Assembly: GCF_020166345.1 (NCBI RefSeq)
Contig: NZ_JAIUJS010000003.1
Span: 372,001-436,000, forward strand
Origin: Winogradskyella vincentii
GTDB taxonomy: Bacteria > Bacteroidota > Bacteroidia > Flavobacteriales > Flavobacteriaceae
Reading direction: 5' to 3'
Length of the DNA: 64,000 nt
Shown: positions 61,028 through 64,000 of the stretch, in pieces
Layout of the letters: every line of letters starts with the position of its first letter
How positions within the stretch are numbered: position 1 is the first letter of the stretch
The notes under the pieces: generated by a model
The model's input: only the letters and a program-made list of their open reading frames with translations
Databases searched by the model: none
What the model was told of the DNA's origin: nothing
Made by a program: the position numbers and the translations under genes

Positions 61028-61774
61028 ATGGGAAGAGCTTTTGAGTTTAGAAAAGCAAGAAAAATGAAGCGTTGGGCTGCAATGAGTAAAGCCTTTACAC
61101 GTATTGGCAAGGACATTGTAATGGCAGTAAAGGAAGGTGGTCCAGACCCAGATAGTAATTCGCGTCTAAGAGCTGTTATACAAAACGCCAAGTCGGTAAA
61201 CATGCCAAAGGACAATATAGAACGTGCTATAAAACGTGCAAGCGATAAAAGCCAAGGTGATTATAAGGAAGTATTGTTTGAAGGCTACGCACAACACGGT
61301 ATTGCTATTTTGGTAGAAACGGCAACAGATAACAATACACGTACAGTAGCCAACATTAGAAGTTATTTTAATAAGTATGATGGTAGTTTAGGTACCTCAG
61401 GTTCAGTGGTTTTTATGTTTGACCACACCTGTAATTTTAAAATAAAGAATGAAGAATTAGACCTTGAAGAATTAGAGTTAGAATTGATTGACTTTGGTGT
61501 AGAGGAAATTTTTGAAGATACTGATGAAGACGAAGACGGAAACGAAATAACAAGTGTTATGATTTATGCGCCGTTTGAAAGTTTTGGCAGTATACAGTCT
61601 TACTTAGAAGAACATAATATTGAGATTCTATCCTCTGGATTTGAGCGTATTCCTCATAATACCAAAAAGCTTACGGCAGGGCAAATGCAAGATGTTGAAA
61701 AGCTTTTAGACAAAATTGAAGAGGATGATGATGTACAAAATGTATATCATACCATGGAAGAAATTACGGAGTAA
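61028..61774 (+). CDS. YebC/PmpR-family protein
   Basis: A 248-residue protein of family-typical size. The N-terminal AFEFRKARKMKRWAAMSKAF, GKDIVMAVKEGGPDPDSNSR and NMPKDNIERAIKRA are diagnostic. YebC proteins are described as DNA-binding regulators and, for many, as translation factors that relieve ribosome stalling at proline-rich sequences. A strong terminator follows 23 bp after its stop. Confidence 0.95.
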   Translation: MGRAFEFRKARKMKRWAAMSKAFTRIGKDIVMAVKEGGPDPDSNSRLRAVIQNAKSVNMPKDNIERAIKRASDKSQGDYKEVLFEGYAQHGIAILVETATDNNTRTVANIRSYFNKYDGSLGTSGSVVFMFDHTCNFKIKNEELDLEELELELIDFGVEEIFEDTDEDEDGNEITSVMIYAPFESFGSIQSYLEEHNIEILSSGFERIPHNTKKLTAGQMQDVEKLLDKIEEDDDVQNVYHTMEEITE

Positions 61775-61796
61775 AAAATATTTATTTTTAGAATTT

Positions 61797-61820
61797 AAAG
61801 AGGGCTTTTGCCCTCTTTTT
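61797..61820 (+). terminator. Intrinsic terminator of the YebC-family gene
   Basis: AAAGAGGGC, TTTT, GCCCTCTTTTT: nine-bp perfect stem plus T run. Confidence 0.9.
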
Positions 61821-61952
61821 GTTTATCTTTTGATAATAATTGAAAATATATGTAACGTTTTACACAACGTTTCTTGCACAAACATCTTAGTGGTGAATAG
61901 TGTTTATTGCTGACTCGAATTCCCAGATTGGATAACAAGACCATAGATAAAT

Positions 61953-64000
61953 ATGAGTGAAACTCATAAATTAAGTACAATTCTTTTTGCCGACATCACT
62001 GGTTATACTTCCTTGATGCAATCCGATGAAAGAAAAGCCATGCAATTCCTTAACTCATTTAAAACGGAATTGGAGAAAACCGTGCCTGTTTTCTACGGCG
62101 AAATTGTTCAATACTTTGGCGATGCATGTTTGTTAACATTTGATAGTACAAGTAAGGGCGTTGCATGTGCTAAGACCTTGCAGGAAAATTTTCAAAAGTC
62201 TGGACTTCCTATTCGGATTGGGATGCATTTAGGAGAAGTGATATTCACTGAAGACAATGTCTTTGGTGATGGTGTAAACATTGCATCTCGGATTGAATCC
62301 ATGGGTGTACCAGGTACAGTTTTGGTTTCAAGTACAGTACGAAATCAGATTAAGAACAAGTCAGAATTCCAGTTAAAGTCGTTAGGTCATTTTGAATATA
62401 AGAATCTCGAGGATCCAATTGAAGTATATGCATTGACAAATGAGGGATTAATAGTTCCTGACGTAAATGAACTGCATGGCAAATTCAAATACCCTCAAGA
62501 CCTGGAAAAAATCACGTTTTTGCAAAAAATCTGGTCGAAAAAGGTACCTCAAATATTAGTAGCCTACCTTCTCCTCTCTTGGACTGGACTACAAATTCTA
62601 GATTGGGCATTAATCCGTTTTGGCATATCGCCACAATGGGCCAAGATATTTTTTATTATTGTTACAGGTATCATACCCTCTATCTTGGTATATCTAAATA
62701 ATAAGAAACAAATTCTTCATTGGAATAATAAAATTCCTGAAAAGATTTTCTTCCCTCTTAATTTCGTATTAATTGGATTGGTATTAGTGCTAATGTTTAG
62801 AACTGAAGATTTAGGAGCTATCTCAAAAAATATTACCTATATCAATACTGATGGAGAAGTAAAAACACAAGGAATCATTAAATCGGAATTCAAAAAACAG
62901 TTTCCTGTTTTTGCTTTTGATCCCATTGACAAAACAGATAGCACTGATTACTGGATAGGATTACAGGCATCTATGAATATATCCTATTTATTGAACCAGG
63001 ATAAGTATTTAACTGCAGCTGAATATGTGCCAGGTATTAAGAGAGCACAAGAAGGTACCTTCTTTACTACCGTTGAGAAAACAGAATTATCCAAGCCATT
63101 TAAAAGCGACTTCTACATTGATGGCCAATATCAATACAAGGATGGGCAATATATTATGATCCCTGCAGTGAAGAATAAGGTCAATGGCAATGTAATAAAA
63201 GAAAAAGAGTTTGCATCTGCTGATTTATTTACTGTGACCGATTCGATTGTTGCTTTCCTGCGAGGAGCTGTTGGTCTCACACCATCTCAAATGGACGAAT
63301 CTTTAGTGCTTGATTTTGATGAGGTGGTGCAATCAAGAAATATTGATGCCATAAAGGAATTTACAATTGGTTATTACACTTATAATTTCGTCCAAATGGA
63401 TAAGGCCATTCAAATGGATACCACTTGGGTTGCACCGGCTAAATTTCTTGTGGAGTTTATAAATTATTATTCATTAGGTGAAATAGAATCTAAAATTCTA
63501 ATTAATCGCATTATGCGACATAGTAATAATCTTCCGTTTCAAGAACAAATTGGCATTCGAGTTCAGAAACATTTAATCTACAAAGAATGGAAGAAAGCGG
63601 AGCAATTGTTAAATCTTCAATTGGAGATAGAGCCCAATAATGAAGATTATAACTTTAGTTTGTCCAATTTATATTTAATAACTGGCCAAATAGATAAGTA
63701 TATTGAACAAGCCCTAACTTACTATAATAACAATCCTGATCTAGCAACTTTAAGAAGTGCTGTAGATGCTTTTCTTTTAAAAGGGGAACCTGAATCCGTT
63801 ATTACTATCGTTGAGCCATTCTTAAAAAAAGACCCAACAAATGTGGTTGCATTAGAACATTTAGCCGAGGCCTATCTTCATTTGAAAGAATATGATCTTG
63901 CAGAAGAAACCATAAATAAAATACTTATAATAAATCCTGAATTTGAACCCACCATGTCTCCATCCTTAGAAGCCATAAATTATATGAAATCTAATGGTAA
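61953..64000 (+). CDS. Class III cyclase-like protein with membrane helices and C-terminal TPRs, cut by the window edge
   Basis: From ATG 61953 the frame is open to the right edge, 682 residues. The cyclase domain is N-terminal (about 5-160) with metal Asp14 (ADITG) and Asp57 (FGDACL) and N109/R113 (VNIASRI) intact. At the base-selecting sites it has Gln53 (QYFGD) and Asn102 (DNVFGDGVN) where adenylate cyclases have Lys and Asp. Hydrophobic segments at about 198-216, 224-246 and 257-275 follow, then a periplasmic-type region (280-450) and TPR-like helices (about 490-680). This plan, cyclase first and sensor last, is the reverse of the cyclase at 5781-7586. Confidence 0.88.
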   Translation, partial: MSETHKLSTILFADITGYTSLMQSDERKAMQFLNSFKTELEKTVPVFYGEIVQYFGDACLLTFDSTSKGVACAKTLQENFQKSGLPIRIGMHLGEVIFTEDNVFGDGVNIASRIESMGVPGTVLVSSTVRNQIKNKSEFQLKSLGHFEYKNLEDPIEVYALTNEGLIVPDVNELHGKFKYPQDLEKITFLQKIWSKKVPQILVAYLLLSWTGLQILDWALIRFGISPQWAKIFFIIVTGIIPSILVYLNNKKQILHWNNKIPEKIFFPLNFVLIGLVLVLMFRTEDLGAISKNITYINTDGEVKTQGIIKSEFKKQFPVFAFDPIDKTDSTDYWIGLQASMNISYLLNQDKYLTAAEYVPGIKRAQEGTFFTTVEKTELSKPFKSDFYIDGQYQYKDGQYIMIPAVKNKVNGNVIKEKEFASADLFTVTDSIVAFLRGAVGLTPSQMDESLVLDFDEVVQSRNIDAIKEFTIGYYTYNFVQMDKAIQMDTTWVAPAKFLVEFINYYSLGEIESKILINRIMRHSNNLPFQEQIGIRVQKHLIYKEWKKAEQLLNLQLEIEPNNEDYNFSLSNLYLITGQIDKYIEQALTYYNNNPDLATLRSAVDAFLLKGEPESVITIVEPFLKKDPTNVVALEHLAEAYLHLKEYDLAEETINKILIINPEFEPTMSPSLEAINYMKSNG

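Noticed and set aside
1-64000. CRISPR arrays, tRNA or rRNA genes, insertion sequences, prophage
   Set aside because: I found no regularly spaced repeats other than the 121-bp peptide pair, no tRNA-like cloverleaf, no transposase or phage structural genes.

Overview
The window is a low-GC chromosomal stretch of a member of the Bacteroidota, most likely a marine Flavobacteriaceae; I cannot name the genus. The evidence is two secreted proteins with type IX secretion (T9SS) C-terminal sorting tails, a SusC/TonB-plug domain fused into a surface protein, several families typical of the group (VPS10/sortilin-like Asp-box proteins, DUF4251, fused E1 alpha/beta dehydrogenase, QEGLA metallopeptidase), almost no Shine-Dalgarno sequences, and repeated -7 boxes of the form TAnnTTTG, the group's primary promoter element. 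I saw no tRNA, rRNA, CRISPR array, insertion sequence or prophage.

Left end (1-12 kb, mostly minus strand): a truncated S9 peptidase behind a large secreted Asp-box protein; a small unknown gene with a strong terminator; then a tight three-gene operon (8050 to 5265) of an unknown small protein, a TPR-transmembrane class III nucleotide cyclase and a three-helix membrane protein resembling the Pycsar effector PycTM (DUF5706). This is the best candidate for an unusual signalling or anti-phage system. Behind it lie a coupled pair of CsgG-like envelope proteins and the first of two paralogous SF2 helicases.

12-32 kb: mainly housekeeping and envelope genes: an M23/LysM peptidase, a GyrI-like protein, a cold-shock-domain protein, a FAD oxidoreductase, two MscS-type channels, Dps, a sodium:solute symporter, TruA, a T9SS substrate, an EF-G paralogue that lacks the catalytic histidine, an RluE-like pseudouridine synthase and the second helicase.

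32-42 kb: an orphan exbD-like gene broken by one in-frame TAA; a 121-bp tandem duplication encoding two near-identical 28-residue peptides plus one or two related tiny ORFs; a T9SS-exported trypsin-like (lysyl-endopeptidase-type) protease; a fused 2-oxoacid dehydrogenase E1; and a five-gene plus-strand operon (2OG-Fe(II) oxygenase, SUI1, DUF1835, nucleoside phosphorylase, solute-binding-like protein).

42-64 kb: ung, a MutS2 without an Smr domain, a DCC thiol-disulfide protein, a DUF4139 protein with an embedded carboxypeptidase-regulatory/TonB-plug module, a five-gene cluster with overlapping or nearly touching genes (ATP-grasp ligase, rhodanese, TerB-like, N-formylglutamate amidohydrolase, QEGLA metallopeptidase), a dicarboxylate symporter, aroC, a large FAD/Fe-S dehydrogenase, gcvT, an epimerase, a pterin dehydratase, a YebC-family regulator, and at the right edge a second, differently built class III cyclase cut by the window end. 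The two cyclases differ at the residues that normally select the base, so the cell may make more than one cyclic nucleotide.
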